Assembly (NCBI GenBank): GCA_036365515.1
Contig: CM070875.1
Span: forward strand, 91,466,128-91,530,127
Direction of reading: 5' to 3'
Origin: Torymus aiolomorphi
Taxonomy: Eukaryota > Arthropoda > Insecta > Hymenoptera > Torymidae
DNA: 64,000 bases
Every line of letters starts with the position of its first letter. Position 1 is the first letter of the stretch. The position numbers and the translations under genes were made by a program. Positions 11,722 to 21,873 of the stretch are shown piece by piece. The notes under the pieces are model-generated. The model worked only from the letters and a program-made list of their open reading frames with translations. It was not told the DNA's origin and ran no database searches.

Positions 11722-13209
11722 TTAACTGCTTGGCCTTGTCAATGAGAAGTCCTTTGATGCAGCTCCACCGAAGATGTCATCCACATACCTTCCGAATAGG
11801 AGCGATTCAATGGCAAGTGGATAGTTGTCTCCTTCATCCTTTACCAGCTGAAGAAGTGTCAAAATTGCTAAATAAGGAGCTGCTCGTGTTCCATAGGTGA
11901 CTGTAGTCAAATGGAAGTGAGTGAATTGACCCGTTTCATCTACCCACAAAATGCGTTGCAGATTCCAATCTTGAGGGTGAACCTTGATCTGACGATACAT
12001 TTTTGTAATGTCAGTTGAGAAGACAAATGGGTGAGTTCGAATCCAGATGAGAACATCCACAATGTTGGGTGAGAGGTTAGGTCCAGTATGCATGATGTCG
12101 TTGAGTGAGTTTTCATTTGTTGTGAGTGCTGAACCGTTGAATACTGCTCTTGGTTTTGTCGTTAAACTATCTTCTCGTAATACCCCATGGTGAGGAAGAT
12201 AGTAAGATGGTTTGGCGGAGATTTCCTGTTGAGGGATCTACACCATGTCGCCCAATTTGCAGTATTCATCCATGAAAGCGTAGTACCTTTCCTTGTAGAT
12301 GCTTTCTTGATTGCATTTTGTGAGTATTCTCCTGAGGCACGCTTGATCTTTTCCAAATGAGTTTCCAAGTACGTCTGCAGATTTTGTGAGAGGTAATCTG
12401 ACTTGGTAACGTCCATGAGTATCTCTCGTGTGAGTGTCAACAAAGTGTTGTTCACACAATGCTTCTTCCTTGTTGAGTTTGACTGCAGACGCTGGCTGTT
12501 GTTCTTCTTGAACCCAAAAGCGTGTGAGTAGTTCCTGCAAATCTTCAGTGTTGAGTGAGGCCGTTGTATGATGGACTACCTTGGATTGCACAGCTGAGTT
12601 TGATGGACCTATTAGCAGCCAACCGAAAATTGACAATTGTGCGACAGGTTCAATCGCACTCCTCTTTATTAGGTTCGGTTTGATGATTTGGCCGTAATAG
12701 TTCGCTCCGATAAGTACATCTACTGGTTGAGGTTTCCAGAATGTCGGATCAGCCAAGTTGAGGTTCTCTGTATGTTGCCACAGACGTTGCTCACATTCTT
12801 CTGATGGTAATAGTGTTGAGACTTGGCGTATAATATGAGCTGTGATCCGAAACGTGAGATTTTTGTAGATGGTGCGTAAGGTGAGTTGAGCCTTTCCGAG
12901 AGTTTTTGTTGATTGCGTGCCGCCAACTCCAAGGATTGGTATAGTTGAGTGTTGCCGCTTAATGTTGAGTAATTCCACAGAATCCTTGGAGATGAATGAG
13001 AGTTCCGAGCCTGAGTCAATGAGTATTCTTAATTTATGAGATGTCACCGGTGAGTCGTACCATGCCAATGCAGTTGCAAGTGAGTTGCGGAGTTGAGTAA
13101 TCATGTTGAGTTTTACTGTGATGTAAGATGATTGCGCCGTTGTCCTAAGTTTGAGTTGATCCGGATGCTGAGTTGGTTTGAGTTTTCCTTTCAGGGTCTC
13201 TTGGCTCAT
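11722..13209 (-). pseudogene. pol: pol: aspartic protease and reverse transcriptase, BEL/Pao copy 1
   Basis: One frame runs from 13209 to 11722, broken only by a TAG at 12238-12240. The protease signature is ILIDSGSELSFIS near residue 65, followed by the DUF1758-type segment and GWLLIGP. After the TAG the same frame continues through the RT fingers (KPRAVFNGSA) and palm to YVDDIFGGA near 11750-11775, with the catalytic aspartates intact. It then loses frame at about 11740. The enzyme would process Gag-Pol and copy the RNA. The single stop and the downstream frameshift are the main lesions. Confidence 0.88.
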
Positions 13210-14656
13210 GAATCATGGTGTGATGACTTCCATTGCAATGCCTGCACTTATATTGTGACTTGCAGTTCTTGGCTGAGTGCAGACCGAGGCAGTTATAGCA
13301 CAGCGGCTTCTCCATTACAAATTTTCTCCGTTCTTGTTCAGTCAGCAGTTTGAACTTTTGACAAGCCACAATAAAATGCGAGTCACCACAATACGTGCAT
13401 GGATGTTGAGCAATCCAAGGTGAGTGTGTCACCTTATGTGAGTCTTGCCGTGGTTGAGTTGGACAAGTGACGTGAAGACTCCTTAATGTCTTTGAGGTTT
13501 GAGTGTTAGCCGGCTTTTGAGTGGATGTTGGTGAGTCTGCTGCGATTGCTAACGCACGCACCCGCGCGATCAGGAAGGACTCAAATTCCTCAAATGTTGG
13601 CAGCTCAGTGTTGGAAATTCGAGAAGTCTCCCATGCTTCTCGAGTTGACCTGTCAATTAGCCTTGACAGGCGATGAGCAAATATGCAGTCTCCTAGCTGC
13701 TCTTGCGGTACCAACATGTTGAGTGATTTCCGAATTTTTGAGATCTCCGAGATCAATGTGTTGAGTGTGGCCGGGTTTTTTGATGTAACAGCAGTCAATT
13801 CAGATAAATGATCAAGCTGATCATTTAATAGCACCCGTTTATTTTCAAACCTTGTCACTAATGTAGTCCATGCAGGTGTTAGAGACTCATCGCTGAGTGA
13901 AAAACCTTGTATGAGTGTGAGTGGTGTTCCGCTGAGAGAGCTGCGCAGGTAGTGTAGCTTCTCATAATTTTTGAGTCCAGGCCGATTCAGAATTAATCCA
14001 GAGAACATTTCCTTATATGAGGGCCACTCCGTATATGCTCTGCTGAATGTGGGCAGCTTTATTTCTGGCAGCTTGCTTAAATGAGTGTGTTGAGTTTCTC
14101 CGATGCTTGGTTGAGTGACACGATGCTTGGACTTCCAGTCTTCCTCCAAATTGCTAACCTCGAACACAATTGTATGGTACGATTCATGGATCGACTTGTG
14201 AAAGTCTGCCTTGAAGTAGTCGTTGTCTGCGAAGGCTGCTGGACAACTTGTCTCTATGAACGCATGATCCTTTTTGTATAAAGCGTAGAGCTCCTCAGCA
14301 TCCTGCTTCCAAGCCGTTATCACTGGAAGAGTGGCAGTTTCCTTCCTAATCCTGATGAAAGCAATGATCCGTTCCAGTGAGTCAAGCCGCAGGTACTGGG
14401 AGTTCACTTTGCAGAGAAAAGAAGCCGGAATTGACCCTGGAGATTTTGAGGGAGTTCTTATGTGAGTGTCAACCACAGTGAGTCCAGGCATGGTGAGTGG
14501 GCGGCTGCCAGTCCGCTTTACTGCCCCCTTCGTTGCAGCTGAGGTGGCTGGAGTCGCATCATCCTCCTTCTCCTTCTCGATGACATCCTCCCTTTCAGCA
14601 GCAACAGCGCCTGCTTGCTCCAACTCCTTGAGGTCATCCTGGTTTGAGTGTGCCAT
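13145..14656 (-). CDS. gag: gag polyprotein, BEL/Pao copy 1
   Basis: An intact frame of 503 codons starts with ATG at 14656, 91 bp from the LTR. Residues 1-80 are acidic and of low complexity. Residues about 120-400 form the long helical Gag region found in BEL/Pao elements (DUF1759 type), including LPEIKLPTFSR and the FENKRVLL segment. Two CCHC-type zinc knuckles follow near residues 450-490 (CYNCLGLHSAKNC, then CRHCNGSHHTMIH). The protein would bind element RNA and form particles. It overlaps the protease frame by 65 bp in the +1 relation; BEL elements usually have one continuous ORF, so I suspect an indel. This is the only long intact ORF in the element. Confidence 0.88.
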   Translation of the reverse strand: MAHSNQDDLKELEQAGAVAAEREDVIEKEKEDDATPATSAATKGAVKRTGSRPLTMPGLTVVDTHIRTPSKSPGSIPASFLCKVNSQYLRLDSLERIIAFIRIRKETATLPVITAWKQDAEELYALYKKDHAFIETSCPAAFADNDYFKADFHKSIHESYHTIVFEVSNLEEDWKSKHRVTQPSIGETQHTHLSKLPEIKLPTFSRAYTEWPSYKEMFSGLILNRPGLKNYEKLHYLRSSLSGTPLTLIQGFSLSDESLTPAWTTLVTRFENKRVLLNDQLDHLSELTAVTSKNPATLNTLISEISKIRKSLNMLVPQEQLGDCIFAHRLSRLIDRSTREAWETSRISNTELPTFEEFESFLIARVRALAIAADSPTSTQKPANTQTSKTLRSLHVTCPTQPRQDSHKVTHSPWIAQHPCTYCGDSHFIVACQKFKLLTEQERRKFVMEKPLCYNCLGLHSAKNCKSQYKCRHCNGSHHTMIHEPRDPERKTQTNSASGSTQT

Positions 14657-14727
14657 GATGATAATCTGTGATAAATTTCCATAATGAGTGTTTATTCACT
14701 GGCTCGAGTCACACCACAGCATGTAAA

Positions 14728-14746
14728 TCCGGCTCGAAGGACCAAA
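14728..14746 (-). promoter_or_regulatory. Primer-binding site of BEL copy 1
   Basis: On the minus strand, one base from the 5' LTR, the sequence reads TTTGGTCCTTCGAGCCGGA. The same 19 bases abut the 5' LTR of the second BEL element at 37159-37177. Two otherwise divergent elements therefore use the same tRNA primer, and this motif is widespread in BEL/Pao elements. Confidence 0.85.
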
Positions 14747-14747
14747 T

Positions 14748-15766
14748 TGTTTGAGTAAGCCATAACTATATGTGAGTAAACATGCTGTGGGTGTTAAAAT
14801 AAATTTAATTCACACCCAGAAGTAAATTGAAAGTAGAAATTATATTCACAAAAGTCACTTCTTAAATAAATTACAAATTTGGTTCATAAATACATTTCAA
14901 CGTCGACTAATAAATTCAAAATCTGTTCAATAATTAACATAAATTACAAAGGGAGTTCAAATTACATTTATTTGAATAAGTTGTAGGTGACTAGTGTGTC
15001 AGCAATTCCAAAATATGAGTGCTGTCAATAATGGAGTAGTAGTCTCTCACTAGAGACAACTAACCTGTGATATTTGAGTATGTCTTCGAGTGTAATGAGA
15101 TTGTTCGTTGAGAGTTCCTTGAGTTTTTCCTTAAATTCCCTCCTGGGCTCACGCACAATGAAGCTGTCAAAAATGAGGAATGGCAAACAATTGTAATTGA
15201 ATTGCTGCCTTGAGTTTTGCTAATTCACACATGTTCACTGTTACACTTGCCGCCGATGCCAACACGTGGTTGGCAACATAACCTCTAGTATGGTGAGAGT
15301 TTTTACCTTGCAATAGAGTCGATTTTACTAATCGTCGTTGCACCTTGAGTATTGCGTGAGTGAGGAGTGATGTGAGTTTTCAGTGAGAGATTGAGTAGAG
15401 CCTGTTTGAGTTGATCCAGTGTTGAGTTGAGCCAGTGAAAAACTTGAGAACAACCGATGAGATTTTGCAGGTGCGCAGCGGAGAGATGCTCCTCGTGGCA
15501 CGGCTGTAGAAAAAGAGAGCGAGGCCTTGATCCACTTCCTTCTTATTGGTCTTGACGATTCACTTCGCGAATCAAACTAATTCCTCTCACATTTACATGT
15601 GAGAGCGCGAGAGAGACCGAAATAGCGCGAATATACCTTGTTAATCAGTGTTGCGTCCCGGCTGTTCCGCCGGGAGGCCGCGAGGTGCTGCCGCGCCGTG
15701 GCAGCGCCGTCAGTCGTGCCGAGCTGAGTGTAACCGCGGGAATTCAAATTATTGAATTCCCAAACA
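14748..15766 (-). repeat. 5' LTR of BEL copy 1
   Basis: This LTR is 1019 bp with TGTTTG...CAAACA ends and is the upstream LTR for minus-strand transcription. The last 150 bp on the plus strand are markedly CG-rich (cgaggtgctgccgcgccgtg). Confidence 0.95.
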
Positions 15767-16195
15767 AATGTATTTTCAAAAATTTTGCGGTTCGGGCTCT
15801 ATTTTGAAAATAGAAATCGAGCAAAAAATCGATCTTTGAACCTTGAATTCTTAAAGTTCAGACATTTAGTCCACTGGTTAAAAATGTTCCTTTTCGATTG
15901 CCGACGGGAAAGCCTTTGAAAACTCAATTTAAAAAGAAAGAGACCGGAAAAATCGTGCTTTCTTTTGTTTAAACGGCATTTTTTCATAATTAATAACATT
16001 TTGGAGCAATTTTGAGTTCACCATGGGAAAGGGCATGTCTTGAGCTTTAAAAATATGTCCGGCTCAATTTTTTTAAAGCCTATAGCATTAGTTATGAGCT
16101 CTCAAATATCGTTGTACCGCGAGTGGCTTTTGCGGCAGAAACGGGTTAAAAGATTTCAAAGAGATAAGTAAAACACATTCACACTTGCCAAAGTA
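15767..16195. other. Flank between BEL copy 1 and the CpG-rich block, no gene seen
   Basis: This is AT-rich sequence continuous with 7747-8176 before the BEL insertion. A 66-codon minus-strand frame at 15799-15999 is compositionally biased (F, K, R, S) and has no recognisable motif. Confidence 0.6.
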
Positions 16196-17672
16196 TTAGT
16201 TATACATACTAATAATATATTATAAGTAGGAAGTAGTAGTAGAATATTTTGGCTTTGATACAGCTTTTTGAAAAAATATTCGGTAGATTTTCTTGGGATG
16301 GGTCTTAGTCCTTAAAGTCCTTGTAATTCATGTAGTGTAACGCGTGAGCGAGTTATGCGGGTAGTGATTCGAGTTACTCGCGCCGATCAAGCGAGCTCAG
16401 TTAGCGCGCGCGCGCGAGCACGTAGACCGTACTACAACGGTCTCGCAACGCGTAGTATGACCGACGCGCAACCGCGGAGCTGCTATCGATATCGCAAGTC
16501 ACGGCACTCTCTGCTATCTACTTTTTTATACTCGTCACCGTGTTTTGTATGTAGATTGCGAGTGAGGAAGTGGAGGCGTCTCCGCGTGAGTGTAAGAGCG
16601 AGAGAGAGAGAGAGCGAGATCGTGCCGCGCGTATTACGAGAGTGACGGAGAAGGCGAGCGATGAGTTGGCAGCGAGCCCGTCTTCCAACCGACCAAGCAA
16701 GTGTGAGAGCGACAGAGAGAGGGACAGAGAGGGAGAGAGAGTCGTAAGCACCGGCTGCTCCTTCAACATAAGTCTCCTGCTCTCTTCTCGTGTGATTATT
16801 GTACAAGGATTGTACGGAAATCGTCCCGTACAAGCTTTCCGTTTTCTGTACGCGCGGGTACGTGTCAGGCCGCCGTACTTACGTAACACCGGCGATAGTA
16901 TAGCAGCTTCGCCACGCCGTATCGTTCGCGCGTTTAAACTGTAACCGTCGCGCGCGAACTGACATTCTGTGATATTTCGCACTAGTGTAGTGCATGTGTT
17001 ATTTCAGTGTTCTAATACAGTGAGTTTTCTAGTTATTCGTCGCGTTGTTATTCGCAACCCGTCCTTCTCCCGGATACCGCCGCCTCCGCGGGAAAATGAC
17101 TTCGCCGGTCGTTTTCATATCTGAGTCTAGCCGTGCTTTACTCTTCGAGCGCGCGCTTCTCACTCAGCGATGCAATAAGTTGGGAAACGAAATTCGCGTA
17201 CGATCTTCGCGCTGTTTTCGGGATTTCAGATGTTGATACCCGGGCCAGTTATTTTAGTCTGACACCCGCGGCATCGTATTCTAGGGCACCGCTGATCTGT
17301 GGCTTTTTGAGAATTTCCCCCAGAAGCCATCCCATTACAGTAGTTTTTGGATTTAACAGTTGGAAATATGAGATTTCCTCAAGCAAATATTTTTTTATGG
17401 AAAAACTATTTTTAAATCATGAATTTCATGAATTATTATGTTTTTTGTGGTTTTTAGCATTTAAAAATGATTTGCTTCAGGAAATCTTATATTTCCAACT
17501 CTTAAATCCATAACTGCATGAATTTCAAGTATTTTAAGACCGGTCCCATGAAAATCTATCGAATAATTTGTTCAAAAAGCTATACCAAACCAAAAATCGT
17601 TGTAATGCAATATCTCTGAGTTAAATTGTGCCTATTTATAATACATTATTAGTATGTACAACTAATTATATT
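16196..17672. repeat. CpG-rich block flanked by inverted arms
   Basis: The stretch 16196-16340 is repeated in reverse complement at about 17512-17672. Shared words include attagttatacatactaataat and gatacagctttttgaa, with clear divergence. Between the arms lies a CpG-dense block (about 16340-17330) with CG runs, GAGAGA tracts and repeated GTGAGTGT-like words. The block looks like an insect promoter or 5' untranslated exon with GAGA-type elements, but it could equally be the unique core of a fold-back element. Frames on both strands across it (for example 16355-16645 and 16570-16944) are R/S/E-rich and most likely not coding. The DPP-like exon lies 1.1 kb downstream on the plus strand, so a promoter reading is possible but unproven. 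Confidence 0.55.
17347..17511. repeat. Hairpin-forming inverted repeat
   Basis: ggatttaacagttggaaat at about 17349 pairs with atttccaactcttaaatcc at about 17493. The pairing continues inward through agatttcctcaagcaaat and atttgcttcaggaaatct. Arms of about 42 bp enclose roughly 80 bp of AT-rich loop. It directly adjoins the right-hand inverted arm of the surrounding block. Confidence 0.75.
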
Positions 17673-18812
17673 TTATTATGTTTTTCAGCTGATTTTGGCT
17701 TCAAATGCTATAAGTCTGTGACCACCTTAAGGACTCTTAATCATGTCATGCGGACAGGCGTAGCTAGCGGAGCTCCGTCTCTCCCTGCGATGGTTCCCCG
17801 CTTATAACATAACTCCTGGCGCAGCCAACGAACTCGGTCTTTTGTTTACATTTCACTGACTTCTTTCCCAAATGCCTGATAAGCGACTGGGATCCCTCTT
17901 CGTTCTTATTCTTTGATTATTTTTCTATTACTATAAAGGTTTATTATTTATTATTTTTCTATTACTATAAAGAAACTATATTTCTGTTTTTTTGTAAGGG
18001 ATTTCTATATTTAAAAATCACATAACCTCAATCTTCCTATGTTAAAAAGTCATTTTTCAAGAACTATTTTCTCCAAAAAATGCGCGATGAAAAAGACAGA
18101 AAAAATTCGTGTAATCTTTGTTTAAATTAAGGAATGACATAAAAATTCTAAATTGTTGGCTGCATTTTGTCAAAAGGTAGGAGAGACCTTAAGAAACTGC
18201 AAAAAATTGAAAGTTTTACCGGAGAAATTTGGGAAATGAAAATTTGTTTTTTGTTAATACCAATTGGGTCCTTGCCTGAAAAATAAATTTATATTTTATT
18301 AAATACGTCATCTAGAATGTCAAGAAATAATCTACCCATATTTTTTCTATTTTCGATTAGTTAAAAATTGAAAGATTTAAAGCTCATTGAATTTTTCCCG
18401 TAACGCCACATTCATATATGACTGTGACATCACAAACATTGCCGTATATCTATATGTATCGAAAATCCGAAATTTTCAAACGTCAATAAATCGGTTAATA
18501 TTCATTTATATGGAAAAAGAAGAAATACGTGTCTATTCTTTTTCAATATTTTAAAAGGCTGATAAAATGTATTTTTTCATGCAAAGACCCAATTGACAAA
18601 AATACTTTGGTCATGTAGGTGGAAATTTGGGCATGACATTTTATGTAGCCGGATTTATTGTGCATACGTTTAATTTAATACCTCCTGATTCTCATCTTTA
18701 TTATCATTCTACGAACAAATTAAGCAGTTCAGATAACTTTTTAAATAAAAATAAAAAAATTATTCAGAAAAATCAATTCAAAATTTGGTAAAGAGTCTCC
18801 TTTTTATTACAG
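17673..18812. other. AT-rich sequence, probably intron, no gene seen
   Basis: No coding signal is visible. A 23-bp direct duplication (attatttttctattactataaag) occurs near 17915-17970. The end of the stretch has a good splice acceptor (tttttattacag) at the DPP-like exon, so at least the right part is likely intronic. Confidence 0.5.
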
Positions 18813-18965
18813 GTACTGTATGGAGAACTCTCCCCACTTCTTTTTAATGGCTCTTGGGTGAGTACCCGGCAGATATGTTATCTAGATGCCTGGGGCGGAA
18901 TCTCACTGCTTGACGCATCTGACCCGAATGTAACCATACAGAGCTTAATGCCCAATGAAACTTTT
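18813..18965 (+). CDS. Single exon of a dipeptidyl peptidase IV-like protein (partial)
   Basis: The exon is 153 bp, exactly 51 codons, open without a stop. It is bounded by tttttattacag at 18801-18812 and gtaagt from 18966, so it is phase 0 at both ends. The translation includes SPLLFNGSWVSTRQICYLDA and ends SLMPNETF. It resembles the start of the N-terminal beta-propeller of S9B serine peptidases, where a FNGTW-S-D-E-YxD pattern and a final N-x-T-F are common. Such proteins are type II membrane or secreted (venom) exopeptidases that remove N-terminal dipeptides. No catalytic residues lie in this exon. I did not find the neighbouring exons; the next one may lie beyond the transposon-filled DNA downstream or outside the window. 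Identification is by remembered family pattern only. Confidence 0.6.
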
Positions 18966-19716
18966 GTAAGTATTCCGTAAATGTATTAAAAGAAATTATA
19001 AATTAATATAAATTAACCATGCTGGATGCAGTTAGTACTAGTCAAGCATGCAGTTAGTAATACAGTTAGTACCCAATAAAGAGTGCGGGAGGAGATTTGA
19101 AAATGTATTTGGTGTTAAATTGACGAAATATTACATGAATCTCAAAAATGTAATTGAGTCAGCGGGCGATGCTTGAGCCACAGCAGAAAAGACCTTCATT
19201 CATGCCTACGTGGTAATATAATTAAACAATAATTTTATATTAATATAATAAAGTAACTTAATTATTTGTAGGAATATAAAGACTCTTAATATTATAAATG
19301 TATCAGCAATGGCACAAATAACACCTCAATTATGATATCCCATAAATTTTAAATAATTCAATATTCAAGCACTACCTCTTGAGGTGAAGGTTTACATCAA
19401 TAATTGAATGCTTTAATAAAAGAGTTAATAATTACACTCGGCAGCTTACAGAGAGGGGCAGGAGCGAGTTTCGATGGCAGGAGTAATCTCGATTTGAACA
19501 AACAACACAAACATGCAAAGACATAGATGAAATAATCAAAAATCAATAATTAAATAATATTGCCTCTTTAAGCGCGTACTACGATCAATGTAAATATCTT
19601 CCTAGGTATCCCATGTAAATACTTAACCATGTGAATATCTTCCTAGGTATCCCATGAGTGCCGCTGATTTTTTTAGATTTTTTTGAAGCCGACAAAAAGA
19701 GCAGCGACATCATATA
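18966..19716. other. Probable intron sequence, no gene seen
   Basis: This follows the splice donor of the DPP-like exon. It contains short local duplications, such as the cagttagta words near 19030-19070 and two copies of aatatcttcctaggtatcccatg near 19595 and 19635. Nothing coding is apparent. Confidence 0.55.
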
Positions 19717-20520
19717 CCGGGTGTCCCATTTTAAAACCACCAGGCAAATATCTCGAAAACTAAGGGAGATGGAAAAAAACTCTTAATACAAAAGTTGTAG
19801 GGTTCAGAGGGATCCAACTGATCGTGACCTTGGTTATGACCTTGAGGTCAATGATTAAGTTCATTTGAAGGTCAAATCGATTTTTTCAAATGGGAACCCC
19901 CACTTTTGACCTCGTAAATGGAAAGAGCGGAAAATTTTACGTTCAGATATGTCCTTGAGTCAAGGTCATGGTCATGGTCATGGTCATGTTTAAAATCAAA
20001 ATCAATAAACGCATCAAAACATTCCCATAATTAGGTATACGAGACAAATTGTTAAATACAAAAGTTGTAGGGTTCAGAGTGGCCCAACTGATCGTAACCT
20101 TGGTTATGACCTTGAGGTGAATGATCAAGGTCATTTGAAGGTCAAATCGATTTTTTCAAATGGGAACCCCCACTTTTGACCTCGTAAATGGAAAGAGCGG
20201 AAAATTTTACGTTTAGATATGTCCTTGAGTCAAGGCCATGGTCATGGTCATGGTCATATTTAAAATCAAAATCAATCAACGCATCCAAACATTCCCATAA
20301 TTACGCATACGAGTGTTAAATACAGAAGTTGTAGTGTTTGGAGGGGCCCAACTGATCGTGACCTTGACCATGAACTTGAGGTCAAGGATGATGTCGTTTG
20401 AAGGTTAAATCAATTTTGTTTAACGGCAACCCTCACTTTTGACCTCGTAAATAGAAAAACCGAAAAATTCTGATATGACCTTGGGTCAAGGTCATGGTCA
20501 AAGTTATGGTCAGTTTCCGT

Positions 20521-20740
20521 GCAGTTAAGAGCAAAGTCGGAGATGACCCGGTCACCTAAGGCAAGGTCGGAGATTACCCGGCCAGTTAAGGCAAGGTCGG
20601 AGATGACCCGGCCAGTTAAGGCAAGGTCGGAGATGACCCGGCCAGTTAAGGCAAGGTCGAAGATGACCCGGTCAGTTAAGGCAAGGTCGGAGATGACCCG
20701 GCCAGTTAAGGCAAGGTCGGGGATGATCAGGCCAGCTAAA
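20521..20740. repeat. 30-bp minisatellite inside the mariner element
   Basis: About seven head-to-tail copies of gccagttaaggcaaggtcgg followed by agatgacccg occur, with few substitutions. The copies make frames on both strands that are periodic and not genes. There are no variable spacers, so this is not a CRISPR array. Confidence 0.9.
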
Positions 20741-20805
20741 AATTCATTGGAAAATTCCACGTTCATGTGTATTTAGTCATAGGATCCAAGTGTTTCGGTC
20801 ACCAT

Positions 20806-21873
20806 TTACTGAAGAAGATGCTCAAAAGTTGCACCATTTACTTGTTGACAACATTCTCTTCTCCTTTTAAAGTTTCTAACAGTATTTAATAATACTTGAC
20901 GTGGAATACTTAAGCAGATTTGTGTAATCCTTTGAATCATGTCATCTCTTGTAGTTGGCCTGTTGCAGTAGACTGTATTTTTTAGGAAGCTCCATAAATA
21001 AAAATCTGGAGATGTCAGATCTGGAGATCTTGGTGGCCATGCTACGGGACCTCCTCTACCAATCCATCGACCGTTAAACCTTTCATTAAGAAAATCTCTG
21101 ACAATTCTGGCATAATGTGGAGGAAGACCATCTTGTTGTAGCCACATTCTGGCCCTTGTATGGAGATCAACGTTTTCTAGAAAGAGTGGCAGCTCGTCTC
21201 TCAGCAACTGTAAATAAGTATGTTGAGTTACGTGACCTTCAAAAAAATAAGGTCCAATCAGACATCCGTTAATAATACCACACCATAACGTTACATTCCA
21301 GCGATGCTGATGATCAACTTCTCACATCCAATGAGGATTAACAGGAGACCAGTAGTGGCAATTATGGCGATTCAACATACCAGTACTCTGAAATGTAGCC
21401 TCGTCGCTAAAAAGAACATTGTTAAAGAAATTTTCATCATCAGTAATTTGTTGTGTGGCCCATTAGCAAAATGTTATTCTCCGTCGATAATCTTCCACAG
21501 TTAAAGCTTGGTTTAGAGTAATGTGGTAAGGATGGTAACACGCATATCGTAAATATCTACTGGCCGTAGATCTTGGAATACCCATTGTTAACTCAATTTC
21601 GCGTAAACTGACATGAACATTTAAATGTACCATGGCTAGAACAGCAAGAAAGCGAGGATTATTTTCATAATCGTGTTCATTCAGTGTCCTCCTTCTTCGA
21701 ACGAAGTTTCCTTGTCGACCGCGCAGTTCAATGTCACGTATTACCGTATGATCAGGATGTTATCGTTGAGGGAACCGAGCACGATACAATCTGCTTGCCT
21801 CTCGATAGTTTCGTCGACATTCTCCTAAAATAAGAAGAATATCAACTATTTCATTAGCAGAATAGTCAGGCAT
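20806..21873 (-). pseudogene. Tc1/mariner transposase, DD41D-like, with in-frame stops
   Basis: One frame runs from an ATG at 21873 to the stop at 20806, about 355 codons, the normal length for the superfamily. It is interrupted by stops at 21760-21762, 21463-21465 and 21322-21324. It opens with a helix-turn-helix-like N-terminus (MPDYSANEIVDILLILGECR). The last 133 codons are uninterrupted and contain QQDGLPPHY and WPPRSPDLTSPDFYLW. The first catalytic aspartate is probably in LFSDEATF near 21390. Counting between the aspartate of QQDG and that of SPDFY gives 41 residues, which points to the DD41D group rather than DD34D or DD34E. The enzyme would cut and paste the element at TA sites. Confidence 0.85.

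Larger units (their letters stand above)
8177..15766 (-). mobile_element. BEL/Pao LTR retrotransposon (copy 1)
   Basis: A 7.6-kb element lies on the minus strand. Its two 1019-bp LTRs start TGTTTG and end CAAACA, and it is flanked by an exact 5-bp target duplication, AATGT (8172-8176 and 15767-15771). The LTRs differ at about two dozen sites, roughly 97.5% identity by eye, which suggests a moderately recent insertion. In element order it holds gag with zinc knuckles, aspartic protease, RT, RNase H and an integrase with the C-terminal domain usual in BEL/Pao. The primer-binding site is the one common in BEL elements. A stop and several frameshifts in pol make this copy inactive. Confidence 0.96.

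Noticed and set aside
16355..16982. Overlapping Arg/Ser/Glu-rich frames on both strands
   Set aside because: They follow GAGAGA and CG-rich sequence; frames exist on both strands with mirror-image composition.
20519..20776. Periodic frames and a CRISPR-like regular repeat
   Set aside because: The 30-bp units are directly adjacent with no variable spacers; it is a minisatellite inside a eukaryotic transposon.
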